The notes beneath the pieces are model-generated. The model was not told where the DNA came from and did no database searches. It saw only the letters and a program-made list of their open reading frames with translations. This document shows, piece by piece, positions 35,978-44,343 of a stretch of 64,000 nucleotides of DNA. The position numbers and the translations under genes are program-made. Numbering within the stretch: position 1 is the first letter of the stretch; every line of letters begins with the position of its first letter. The DNA is from Brevibacterium mcbrellneri ATCC 49030 (GTDB taxonomy: Bacteria; Actinomycetota; Actinomycetes; Actinomycetales; Brevibacteriaceae), in the NCBI RefSeq assembly GCF_000178455.1, contig NZ_ADNU01000048.1, positions 1 to 64,000 on the forward strand, written 5' to 3'.

Positions 35978-37185
35978 CTCAACATACTCAGTATCTGCCC
36001 GGTAGCCAGCCCGAAGAACGTACCCGCAAACGCGCCAATGAGCGCATACAGCACACCCACGGGTACCAGCTGCTGGCTGTACGCGCTGGCTACCACGGGC
36101 GCTGATGCCACACCACCAATGTTGGCGATAGAGGCGACGGCCAGGCTGAACAGTTCGGTGCGGGTGAGCTTCGCGTAAACCACCATGAGCAGCAGGTGGA
36201 AGGTGACCACCACGAACCCGGCCAGCAGGTACAGCGGCGCTTCGACCAGCGAACTGAAGTCCGACCCGGCCGCAATAATCCCGATGATGATGTACAGCAT
36301 GATGTGGGACACCTCGGACGCGCCGGGCATCTTGCCAAACCGCGTGGACCCGATGATCAGCCCTAATACACTCACGATCAGAATGGTCCAGGTGGTGGAG
36401 GTGACGACCACGCCAATCTCGGGCAACTGATTACCCACCCACGTGGCCGCCGCTGAGGCGAACAGCCCCAACGCGATGACTCGGAACAGCGCCACAAGGT
36501 CCAGGGTTTCACCGCCGCCATTGGAATCGCCGCCGTTGGACATGCCGCCTTCCGCCGCCGAGGTGTCACCCGGGTTCGTGACCGCCGCAGCTTGGGTTTC
36601 GAGGTAGGAGGTGTCGGCCTTAACCCAGGCGTTGAAGCGCTGGGCGATTCCCGTTCCGGAAAACATCAGCAGCAACCACAGCGAGTACACGATGGTGTCC
36701 ACGATCAGCACGTGCCCAAACAGTGACTCAGGCGCCTGAAGGATTTCCTGGACGGCCACCATATTCGCCGAACCACCGGTCCACGAACCTGCCAGCGCCG
36801 CGAAACCCTTCCACGCCTCGGGATCCAAAACACCTTTAAACAGGAGGAACGCAACCACAAACCCAGCGAAAATCGACACGACCGCCGCCACGTACGTGAG
36901 CATAAGCTTGGGGCCCAGTTTGATGATCTGACGCACGTCGCACTGGAACAGCAACAACATGATCATGGCCGGCAGTAACGCGTCCTTGACTCCAGACCCC
37001 ACGGCATCGATCGAATCGGACTGCGCGAACACGCCCAGCGTGTTCAACGTGGCCGCGATCAGGTACAGGAACACAAACCCGGGTACGTACTTGAACACCG
37101 CGAACCCCCGACGTTTCTCCAAGTACACCAGGATCGCTGAGATACCTATCAGGGTGGCCAGGAAGAAGAAACCGTCGGAGATCAT
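35974..37185 (-). CDS. DUF819 family membrane protein
   Basis: 403 residues with about ten hydrophobic segments in two halves separated by a Ser/Gly-rich linker (about 195-225). The family signature is the stretch AGSWTGGSANMVAVQE and the final segment SAYSQQLVPVGVLYALIGAF. Members are widespread permease-like proteins with no proven substrate. ATG with TAGGAGCGCG in front. Its 3' end overlaps the broken pdxT by 4 bp in convergent orientation. Confidence 0.87.
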   Translation of the reverse strand: MISDGFFFLATLIGISAILVYLEKRRGFAVFKYVPGFVFLYLIAATLNTLGVFAQSDSIDAVGSGVKDALLPAMIMLLLFQCDVRQIIKLGPKLMLTYVAAVVSIFAGFVVAFLLFKGVLDPEAWKGFAALAGSWTGGSANMVAVQEILQAPESLFGHVLIVDTIVYSLWLLLMFSGTGIAQRFNAWVKADTSYLETQAAAVTNPGDTSAAEGGMSNGGDSNGGGETLDLVALFRVIALGLFASAAATWVGNQLPEIGVVVTSTTWTILIVSVLGLIIGSTRFGKMPGASEVSHIMLYIIIGIIAAGSDFSSLVEAPLYLLAGFVVVTFHLLLMVVYAKLTRTELFSLAVASIANIGGVASAPVVASAYSQQLVPVGVLYALIGAFAGTFFGLATGQILSMLS

Positions 37186-37317
37186 CGCGCTCCTATGCTG
37201 TCGATACGGGTACGTTCATGGGTCCACGAGCACCGACACCAGCGAGCGTCAGGTGACGCGTATCACAACCGTACAACATGTGTGGCAGCGCACCGGTGAT
37301 TTCTGGCCCCCAAGCGC

Positions 37318-37959
37318 TTAAGCCTTCTTCCTCTCCACCAGCTTGCGTTGTTCCAGACGCAGGGTGACATCGGCGGCGCGCGCAAGCTGCCGCGAGTGAG
37401 TCACTACGATCACGCACTTGTTCTGCTCGTGGGCGGCGTCGCGCAGGATCTCGATGACACCCTGGGCGGTGTCCTCGTCCAGGTTTCCGGTGGGCTCATC
37501 AGCCAGGATCACGGGTGCTGAGGACACCAACGCGCGCCCAATCGCCACGCGCTGTTGCTGCCCACCGGACAGGGCCAACACGTTGCGCTTGGCCGCGGCC
37601 TCGTCGATCCCCAACCGTGTGAGATCTTCAACACTGGCCTTGGGGTTGACCAGGCGCAGGTTCTCCAACGGCGTGAGGTAGTCGATCAGGTTGTAGTTCT
37701 GGAATACCAACGCAATCTGGTCCCTGCGGTGGCGCGTGTACCCGGTGGTGGCAATGTCGTCGCCGTCAAACAGAACCGCGCCTTGAGTGGGCGCGTCGAG
37801 GCCTGCAAGCAGGCTCAACATGGTGGTCTTACCCGCCCCTGAGGAGCCCACGATCGCGTAGAACGTGCCCACCTCGAAGTCGTAACTGACGTTGCTCAGC
37901 ACCCGCTTGGCGGCACTCGCGTAGGTGAAGTTGACGTGGTCGAGTTGCATGATGGTCAT
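37318..37959 (-). CDS. ABC transporter ATP-binding protein (MacB/LolD type)
   Basis: 213 residues. Walker A is GSSGAGKTTML, the signature LSGGQQQRVAIGRAL and Walker B VILADEPTGNLDE, as in MacB/LolD-type ATPases. The ATG follows TAGGAAACATC. It is the third gene of a minus-strand operon behind two FtsX/MacB-like permeases, with 8 bp to the previous gene. Such modules export peptides, antibiotics or envelope substrates; the substrate is unknown. Confidence 0.92.
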   Translation of the reverse strand: MTIMQLDHVNFTYASAAKRVLSNVSYDFEVGTFYAIVGSSGAGKTTMLSLLAGLDAPTQGAVLFDGDDIATTGYTRHRRDQIALVFQNYNLIDYLTPLENLRLVNPKASVEDLTRLGIDEAAAKRNVLALSGGQQQRVAIGRALVSSAPVILADEPTGNLDEDTAQGVIEILRDAAHEQNKCVIVVTHSRQLARAADVTLRLEQRKLVERKKA

Positions 37960-37967
37960 GATGTTTC

Positions 37968-39200
37968 CTAACTGAGTTTTGCAAGAATTCGTTTGGGGCG
38001 TTGCGTGATGAGTGGTAGCACGCCCACGGATACGCCTAAGAGCACGATGACGAAGCCCAACGCCAGGGCCGCCACAACGTCCCCGACGTTGGTGGTCAGC
38101 TGCAGGGCAGAAAGCGTCTCCCCGCCAACCTGGGTAAACACCGCCCGCCCGAGGTGGTTCGACAGCACCGTGCCCGCCCCGGCGGCGATGAGGGTTGCGA
38201 CGGCGGCAAAGATGCTGGACTCGATCGCGAACTGGGCCAGCACATTGCCCTTACTCTTCCCCAGGGACAGGAGGATGCCGATTTCGTGGATGCGACCTCG
38301 GGCCCAGAACGTGCTCACCAACGTGAGCACACCCGCGCCTGCCACGCACAAGGCGAGCAACAGGATGGTCAGCAGCCGGTCAACCCCGGCGATGGCCTGC
38401 AGCACGGGCGCGAACTGCGCGGAGTTGTCCTCCAAGGTGAGGTCGGGGGCGGTGCGCTTCGCGGCGTCGAGTGCGCTGGTGAGTTGGTTCGCGTTGTGTG
38501 TGAAGTATCGGCCCGTGGTCAGCGGCGCGCCCAGCTTCTGAGCGGACTCAAGGTCCGTGAAAACCTGGTTCTGCGACGCTCCGGAAGGCAGGCCGGTGGG
38601 GTTTTCGGTCTTTCCATCAAAGATTCCCGCCACGGTGACGGTCACGCTGGAACCGTCGCGGGTGAGCGTGAAGGTGTCGCCGGGCGCGAGGTGGTTGTGG
38701 CTGGCGAACTCCCGGTGGATGAGCGCCTGCGTTGTGCCCGCGCCCACGTGCGAGCCCTCGGTAAGTTGGTACAGCTTGCCTTGGAACGCCGGGTTGAGTT
38801 CGGAGTCGCTGGTACCGGTGACGCTGACGTCGCCTGCGAACTTCGGGTCCAGCTGGACGCCACCGGTGCCAGCCACTGGCGTGGCGTCCTTGGGGCGCGC
38901 CAAGGTGGACGCTTCCAGACTGTGCTTTGCCACCTCGGGCAGGGAAGCCAACCGGTCAGCCAGGGAAGGGTCAATGCCCTTGGGGCTGTCACTGGGGGCG
39001 CCGTTTTGGCTGGGACTGGTAGCCGTGAAGCCCGCGCCCACGTTGGTGTTGATGGCGTGCTTGACGTGGGCCATGGTGGAACGCACGCCGGACTGGGCGA
39101 CGAGTGCGGTGAACACCACGGTCATGATGAGGATCATGAGGAGGCTGCGGCGCGGTTTGCGGGTGACGCAGCGGATTGCTCGGGACCAAGGATGGGTCAT
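37968..39200 (-). CDS. ABC transporter permease (FtsX/MacB-like), subunit 2
   Basis: 410 residues. One N-terminal transmembrane helix (LMILIMTVVFTALVAQSG), a large extracytoplasmic MacB_PCD-like domain (about 40-270), then three C-terminal helices (LLTILLLALCVAGAGVL and two more) as in FtsX-type permeases. The start overlaps the end of the first permease by 4 bp. The two permeases likely form a heterodimer with one ATPase type. Confidence 0.88.
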   Translation of the reverse strand: MTHPWSRAIRCVTRKPRRSLLMILIMTVVFTALVAQSGVRSTMAHVKHAINTNVGAGFTATSPSQNGAPSDSPKGIDPSLADRLASLPEVAKHSLEASTLARPKDATPVAGTGGVQLDPKFAGDVSVTGTSDSELNPAFQGKLYQLTEGSHVGAGTTQALIHREFASHNHLAPGDTFTLTRDGSSVTVTVAGIFDGKTENPTGLPSGASQNQVFTDLESAQKLGAPLTTGRYFTHNANQLTSALDAAKRTAPDLTLEDNSAQFAPVLQAIAGVDRLLTILLLALCVAGAGVLTLVSTFWARGRIHEIGILLSLGKSKGNVLAQFAIESSIFAAVATLIAAGAGTVLSNHLGRAVFTQVGGETLSALQLTTNVGDVVAALALGFVIVLLGVSVGVLPLITQRPKRILAKLS

Positions 39201-40564
39201 GTCGCGTCCACGAGGAACGCGCGGGGGCTCTTACGCAACATGGGCACCGCGGTGATGGCGACGACCACGGCGATCACGGCCACGCAGATGATGGATGCCT
39301 GGACCGCCGAGGTGGGGGAGAGTCCCACGGTGAGGTTGTCCAGGGTTTGGGCGGAGGCCGAGGACTCCAGGTCGGCGCCGAACTGACCGGCTTGCGACAT
39401 TTCTTGGGCCGCGGATTTGTTGACGCTGGCCAGGGTGGTGTCTCCCATCCACTGTGCGAAACGGTTCGCGGCGAAGTACGCGCAGATGAAGGCGGGTACG
39501 GCGATGAAGATGAGTTCGGCGAGGTACTGGGCGGCGATGCTGGCCTTGGTGACGCCGATGGACAGTAGCGTGCCGGTTTCCTTCTTGCGTTCGTTCAGCC
39601 ACAGGAACAGGACGAGTGCGACGACCGCGGCAGCGAAGATGGTGGCGCCCACGGTGGTGTTGCGCATGATGCTCTTGATGCCGTCGACGGCGCCGGTGAT
39701 GCCGGACAAGTACTGGGTGGATGGTGAGATCTGGTAGTTCTGCCAGTCGATCCCTTGGGCCTTGGCGGCCTTGGTGACGTCGTCGAAGTTGGCGTCTTTG
39801 GACACGAAGAAGTTGGCGTCCTGGTAGATCTCGGTCTCTGGGGTGAACTGGTAGAGCTCACGAGTGGTGTCCAGGTCAGTGAACACGGTGTTGGCGAAAA
39901 GTTCGTTGCGCGTGGCGGCCGGTTTAGTGTTCTCTCCTGAAACCAGGCCCACGATCTGGGTTTTGACTTCCTTGGTGGACTGGCGTTGGTTGTCGACGTC
40001 GTACTTGTTGCCCTTCAAGGTGAGCGTGTCGCCTACCTTGAGGTTGTTGGCTTTGGCGAGGTCTTCGTGAATGAGGGCTTTGTGGGAGTCGTCGGGCGTG
40101 AGGTGGCGGCCCTGGGTGAGTTTGAGGGTGCCGCTGCGGAAGTTGTTGTCGATTTCGCTGTTGTTGACGCCCCACACGTTGACGGCGTTGCCGAACTGTT
40201 CTTCGCGCTGTTTGTCGTAGTCGTCGTGGTCGAGTTTCTGGGCCTTGGCGCTGACCAGGTCGGCGGTGACGTTTTGCCGGGCGACGTGGGATTCCACGCC
40301 GTCCAGTTTTGAGAGCGTGGCGATGTCCGCAGCCTTGACGGTGCCGGCACCTCGGGGTGTGCCGAGGTTGTTCTGGGGGTTGTTCTCTAGGACGAACCCG
40401 CGGCCGGTTTTCGCGTCGATCTCCTCTGAGACCTGGTCAGCCGAGCGGGTGACGGCGCTGGTCGCCATGACCACGGTGGCCATGATGATGAAGACGACGA
40501 AAATGATGAGTGTTTTGACTGGCTTTCGGACACAGTAGCGCCAGGCTCTTCCTAGAAACGTCAA
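39197..40564 (-). CDS. ABC transporter permease (FtsX/MacB-like), subunit 1
   Basis: 455 residues. I chose the TTG at 40564 because GAAAGGGAAAC lies just upstream and the product begins with the membrane-anchor TFLGRAWRYCVRKPVKTL; the longer frame from 40699 adds 45 residues without a ribosome site. Topology as for its partner: one N-terminal helix, a large extracytoplasmic domain (about 50-310), three C-terminal helices. First gene of the three-gene operon (permease, permease, ATPase). Confidence 0.85.
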   Translation of the reverse strand: MTFLGRAWRYCVRKPVKTLIIFVVFIIMATVVMATSAVTRSADQVSEEIDAKTGRGFVLENNPQNNLGTPRGAGTVKAADIATLSKLDGVESHVARQNVTADLVSAKAQKLDHDDYDKQREEQFGNAVNVWGVNNSEIDNNFRSGTLKLTQGRHLTPDDSHKALIHEDLAKANNLKVGDTLTLKGNKYDVDNQRQSTKEVKTQIVGLVSGENTKPAATRNELFANTVFTDLDTTRELYQFTPETEIYQDANFFVSKDANFDDVTKAAKAQGIDWQNYQISPSTQYLSGITGAVDGIKSIMRNTTVGATIFAAAVVALVLFLWLNERKKETGTLLSIGVTKASIAAQYLAELIFIAVPAFICAYFAANRFAQWMGDTTLASVNKSAAQEMSQAGQFGADLESSASAQTLDNLTVGLSPTSAVQASIICVAVIAVVVAITAVPMLRKSPRAFLVDAT

Positions 40565-40872
40565 AGTTTCCCTTTCACGGTAAAAACGGTTGGCGCGTGT
40601 GCACGGTGCTGTGTGACGTGCACTGTGCGGTGTGTACGGGCGCGCCGAAAAGGATCGAAGAGAATCTACTATTCGATTCTGAACCGATTCTGGTAGCAAT
40701 CTGCGCCCAAGCTGTGGGCAAGGGAGAGAATGGCGTAGTTTCGAAAACTCTATGGGTGAAACTCAGTGCTTCCCGCAGGTTCATACTGATTCGTGGTCAT
40801 GCTGATTTTGAAGTCAATAGCTCGCCGTTATAGGTATTTTTTCAGGTAGTCGCAGTCGATAGGATTATCGCC
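40565..40872. other. Intergenic stretch between the ABC operon and the GNAT gene
   Basis: No gene is seen in these 308 bases. The two flanking genes point away from each other, so both promoters should be here. A cluster of GATTCT units (around 40660-40690) occurs in it, but no clear hexamer pair for either direction could be defined. Confidence 0.5.
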
Positions 40873-41355
40873 ATGATGGCCCCTGTGTTCCGGCAGTTCG
40901 GACCCGAAGAGACGTCGTTGCTGCAGCGAGCGACCTTGGGCAATATGAACTGGTGCGGCGAGCGCTTCATGATGGATGACATTCTGGCCCGTCCAGAATT
41001 CTCGCACTACGTGACCATCCGCCCTGAGCGTGGCGACTTCGGCGTCGTCGCGGAGGTCGAAGGAAACCCGATCGGGGTCTGCTGGGCCCAGTTCCTGCCA
41101 GCGGACGACCCTGGGTACGGCTTCATCGATGAGCAGACGCCCGAAGCAAGCCTGTGGGTGTCGAGCGGTGCCAGAGGCCAGGGGGTGGGGCGACGTCTGC
41201 TTCAGGCGCTTGTCTCTGAAGCGAAGGTACGGGGTCTTCGCCGGATCAGCCTGTCCGTGGAACCGGACAACTTCGCGAAGCAGCTCTACCGCTCTCTCGG
41301 ATTCGAGGATGTCGGTGGCCGTGAGGATGACGGCGTGATGCTTTTGCTTGTGTAA
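40873..41355 (+). CDS. GNAT-family N-acetyltransferase
   Basis: 160 residues. The acetyl-CoA-binding motif A is SSGARGQGVGRRLLQALVSEA, and the final strand SLSVEPDNFAKQLYRSLGFEDVG is typical of the GNAT fold. The substrate is unknown. No strong ribosome site precedes the ATG. It lies next to the left edge of the defence island and faces the broken OLD gene. Confidence 0.88.
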   Translation: MMAPVFRQFGPEETSLLQRATLGNMNWCGERFMMDDILARPEFSHYVTIRPERGDFGVVAEVEGNPIGVCWAQFLPADDPGYGFIDEQTPEASLWVSSGARGQGVGRRLLQALVSEAKVRGLRRISLSVEPDNFAKQLYRSLGFEDVGGREDDGVMLLLV

Positions 41356-41483
41356 CTCGTGAACGAAGATCGGCACAGCCCGGCATTCATCGGCACATGT
41401 GAGCGTAAAGAAAGGCATATAGTCGAGTATTTAGCGCTTGCCAGCTTGCTTCACCGAAGGCTAGACAGTAGCTAGGCCGCCTT

Positions 41484-41567
41484 GATGGCGACTGGACCGA
41501 CATCACGTTCGGTGCGGCCGGCGACTTGGATGAGAGCTACTACTACGGGGCGTTCGCGGTGCGCTAA
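41484..41567 (+). pseudogene. Unidentified C-terminal gene fragment
   Basis: A frame open after a stop at 41469-41471 encodes DGDWTDITFGAAGDLDESYY and ends YGAFAVR-stop at 41567. It has a coding-like composition but no start or domain. It ends 4 bp from the stop of the OLD fragment and looks like debris at the island edge. Confidence 0.3.
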
Positions 41568-41571
41568 CCCA

Positions 41572-42197
41572 TTACGTGATGCCGGCCGGGTCGAGGTCAC
41601 GCATCTGCCGAAGCGTTTCCATCCACATCTCGGCAGAACCCTCTTCGCTCAGCCGGAGGACCGTGTCGAGGAGTGAACCGCGCTGGAGTCCAAGCGCTCG
41701 CGATCCAGTGCGCAGAGCGCGGAGATACACGAATCCGCAGAGCCGCTTGTGAGTCCTGGTGAAACGATCGCGTCCTTCGCTGAGTGAACTCGCCTCTTCG
41801 TTATCAAGCTCGTCAAGTTCGGGAAGCGGATGCTCAAAGAACGTATCAGCTTCGAAGTCGTCCTCGACGGCGTCGTATCGCGCGCGGAAGGAGACTGGAA
41901 GCGCCCAGGTTACACCCTCGTCGTCAGCGTGCTCCGCGCCGTTCTTCAGATCATCGACGAAGCTCCGATCCGTGTCGTTCCACCGTCGGAGGTGGCCTCT
42001 GTGCTCCTGTGGAAATCGTGCTCGTCCACGACAGGGCGCCGACTCGTGCGCTCGGGTCCGAGGACGAGGTCAAGAGCCTCGCAGACGGTTGACTTGCCGA
42101 CGTTGTTCTCACCAACTAGCAGAGTGTTATCGACGAAGATAACCTTGCCCGCGCGGACACCACGGAAGTTCTCGATTTCCAGTTGGCGAACCTTCAT
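41572..42197 (-). pseudogene. OLD-family ATP-dependent nuclease, N-terminal fragment with frameshift
   Basis: The minus-strand start at 42197 reads MKVRQLEIENFRGVRAGKV and has the P-loop VGENNVGKSTVCEALDLVLG. The frame ends at 41946 (ASSMI-stop). A second frame carries on from about 42020 with HLRRWNDTDRSFVDD, VTWALPVSFRARYDAVEDDF, FEHPLPELDEL and TRTHKRLCGFVYLRALRTGS, all typical of OLD-family nucleases, to a stop at 41572. Comparison of spacing suggests about 30 residues between the two parts were deleted. The Toprim nuclease half is missing. OLD nucleases are phage-defence effectors; this copy is dead. It is directly downstream of brxL. Confidence 0.72.
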
Positions 42198-44329
42198 CAG
42201 TTCGCGTCGGTTTCAGTCTCGTGAATGTAGGTGATGCCGAACGCGAACACCTGACGGAACTCCTGGCGGCGGGAGCCGAGGTCGAACTGGCTACCGGAGC
42301 CCTTCTGGAAGATGTCGAGACCACGCCCGAGGACGAGCTTCCAGCCGTGGTCGGTGCGGATCGACCGGTCGTGGATGGTTTCGTCCCAGGTGACGGTGAA
42401 CTTGATGCCGACGGTGGCGGTGCTGTCCTGGATGTCCTTGAGCATGAGGAGGTGTTGCTGTGCGTACTCGCCGCGGTCTTCCTTGGTCACCAGTGTTACC
42501 GCGATCTCGTCGGCGGGGTCCTTGGCCGCCGCTAGCAGGGCCAGCAGATCGACGAGGTTGCGTCCCTGGTGCGGGAGCCGGATGTAGGGATCGACGATGG
42601 TGATGTCCGTGGCGCCGTGCAAATAGGGCATGAGCAGCGTCTCGTACGAGACTCCACGCTGGTTCTCCTGGAACTCTCTGTGCCCTTCGAACAGGGGCGC
42701 CGCCACCTCGGGAGCAACTGGAGCCGCAACTGCGACCTCTGCTTGCGCGGACCCACGCTCCTCCGCCGACGCCTCTACTTCGCCCTCGGCCTCGGGGCTG
42801 CGAGCCTGGTAGTAGTTGGGGTACTCGTCCTCCTCAAGCGTGGTGACGCCACGCCAGGTGCCCGACTTGTCGGAGTAGCCGAAGTTGACGGCGGCCAGTG
42901 TGTTGTCGATCCGAAGAATCTGGTCCTTGACGCGCTTGCGTCCTTCGATGGCGAAGCGCAGCAGTTCCTCGATCTCCTCTTGCGTGGCCTCGCCGCCCGG
43001 GTAGATGAGCTTCATCAGGCCAGAGAAGGTCTTGTGGATGCCGTCTCGGTCTCGTGTGGAGATGTCGGAGCCGAGCGTGAAGTGCTGCTTATAGCGGTCG
43101 GAGTAGTCGGTGTTCCGCATGGATCGCAGCACTTCGGCGATGTAGTCGACGACGAAGCCGTAGCCGGACGAGAACATCTCGCTGCGGATCGTGTCTACCT
43201 CCCAGCCGGGGATGTAGAAGTGGAGTCGGTCGAGGTAGGCGGAGTCGTGGTATGCCTCCGGCAGCTCGTCGAACAGGTCTGAGTGCTTGAGCATGTAGGG
43301 CACGTTGTGGGAGGTGTTGCCCACGAATACCATCGACGCTTCAGCTCCGAGGGTCTCGACGCCACGGGAGAACGACTTGTTCGCCATGTAGTTCTTCATG
43401 ATGTCGACGAGCGCCTTGTCGGTGCGCTTCTTCTTGCCGGCGAACTCGTCGAACGCAACGACGTCCCAGTAGCCGACAAGGCCGATGCGACCGTTGGCGT
43501 TGTTCACGAAGAGCTTCGGGACGGTGACCTCGCCACCGGAGATCAGCATGCCGTGGGGCGAGAACTCGGAGTAGATGTGTGACTTGCCGGTGCCCTTCGG
43601 CCCCAGCTCGACCAGGTTGTAGTTCCGCTCGACGAAGGGGATGAGACGGACGAGCTGCAGCAGCTTCGCCCGTCGTCCGAACATCTCAGGGTTGAACCCG
43701 ATGGATTGGAGCAGCAGGTCGATCCACTCTTCGGTGTTGAACTCCTTCCGTGATGCGAGATAGCCCTCGTAGTCGAAACTCGACATCTGGATCGGCTTCA
43801 AGCTCCCCAGAATCCAGGGCACGACGCGGGCGTCGTCGCTGTGGAAGTACTCGATGTCGCAGATGCACCACACGCCACTGACCAGCAGCTTCGGGTTCGC
43901 CTTCACTGTCGCGGGTTCGACGATTACGCCATTGAGCCCGAGGTTGGCGAACGAGGCCTGGTACACGTCCTGCTTGTCGTTCAGCGTCACGGTCACCTTG
44001 TCGATGATCCGGTGGCGGCCCTTCTCGCGGATAGTGGACTTCACCAGTTCCGACTCGTTGCGGTGCACGTAGTGGTCGGCGAGAATCTTGCGCACCGCAT
44101 CGATACCGGCCTGGATCGTTGCCTCGTCGTCGGAGGCGGCGTACTGGCCAAGCAGGTACTCCAGCACGTAAGAGGGGACAATCGCGTTGCCCTTGACAGC
44201 CTTCACGAGGTCTTTGCGGACGACGGAGCCAGCGAACAGCAGGTTTGTCTTGTAGTCAAGATCGCTCTGCTGCGGTGTGGCTGACTCGGTGTTGCGTTCC
44301 TCGCCGGAGTGGCTCGCGGTGTCAGTCAT
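42197..44329 (-). CDS. brxL: BREX protein BrxL (Lon-like AAA+ protein)
   Basis: 710 residues from the ATG at 44329 (a longer frame from 44410 overlaps pglZ). BrxL is the DNA-dependent AAA+ of type 1 BREX. Walker A is LGPKGTGKSHIYSEF, Walker B VVAFDEFAG, and the Lon-like central part includes FVGNTSHNVPYML and RLHFYIPGWEVDT. After an Ala/Glu-rich linker (about 545-575) a C-terminal domain of about 135 residues contains HDRSIRTDHGWKLVLGRGLD, resembling the MITD1-type phospholipase-D-like fold. It is the last gene of the BREX operon, 14 bp after pglZ. Confidence 0.92.
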   Translation of the reverse strand: MTDTASHSGEERNTESATPQQSDLDYKTNLLFAGSVVRKDLVKAVKGNAIVPSYVLEYLLGQYAASDDEATIQAGIDAVRKILADHYVHRNESELVKSTIREKGRHRIIDKVTVTLNDKQDVYQASFANLGLNGVIVEPATVKANPKLLVSGVWCICDIEYFHSDDARVVPWILGSLKPIQMSSFDYEGYLASRKEFNTEEWIDLLLQSIGFNPEMFGRRAKLLQLVRLIPFVERNYNLVELGPKGTGKSHIYSEFSPHGMLISGGEVTVPKLFVNNANGRIGLVGYWDVVAFDEFAGKKKRTDKALVDIMKNYMANKSFSRGVETLGAEASMVFVGNTSHNVPYMLKHSDLFDELPEAYHDSAYLDRLHFYIPGWEVDTIRSEMFSSGYGFVVDYIAEVLRSMRNTDYSDRYKQHFTLGSDISTRDRDGIHKTFSGLMKLIYPGGEATQEEIEELLRFAIEGRKRVKDQILRIDNTLAAVNFGYSDKSGTWRGVTTLEEDEYPNYYQARSPEAEGEVEASAEERGSAQAEVAVAAPVAPEVAAPLFEGHREFQENQRGVSYETLLMPYLHGATDITIVDPYIRLPHQGRNLVDLLALLAAAKDPADEIAVTLVTKEDRGEYAQQHLLMLKDIQDSTATVGIKFTVTWDETIHDRSIRTDHGWKLVLGRGLDIFQKGSGSQFDLGSRRQEFRQVFAFGITYIHETETDAN

Positions 44330-44343
44330 GGCTGCTACTTCCT

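Noticed and set aside
41946-42197. Short OLD-type ORF as a functional 83-residue ATPase
   Set aside because: It lacks everything after the P-loop region and its natural continuation is visible in another frame, so I list it as a pseudogene fragment.
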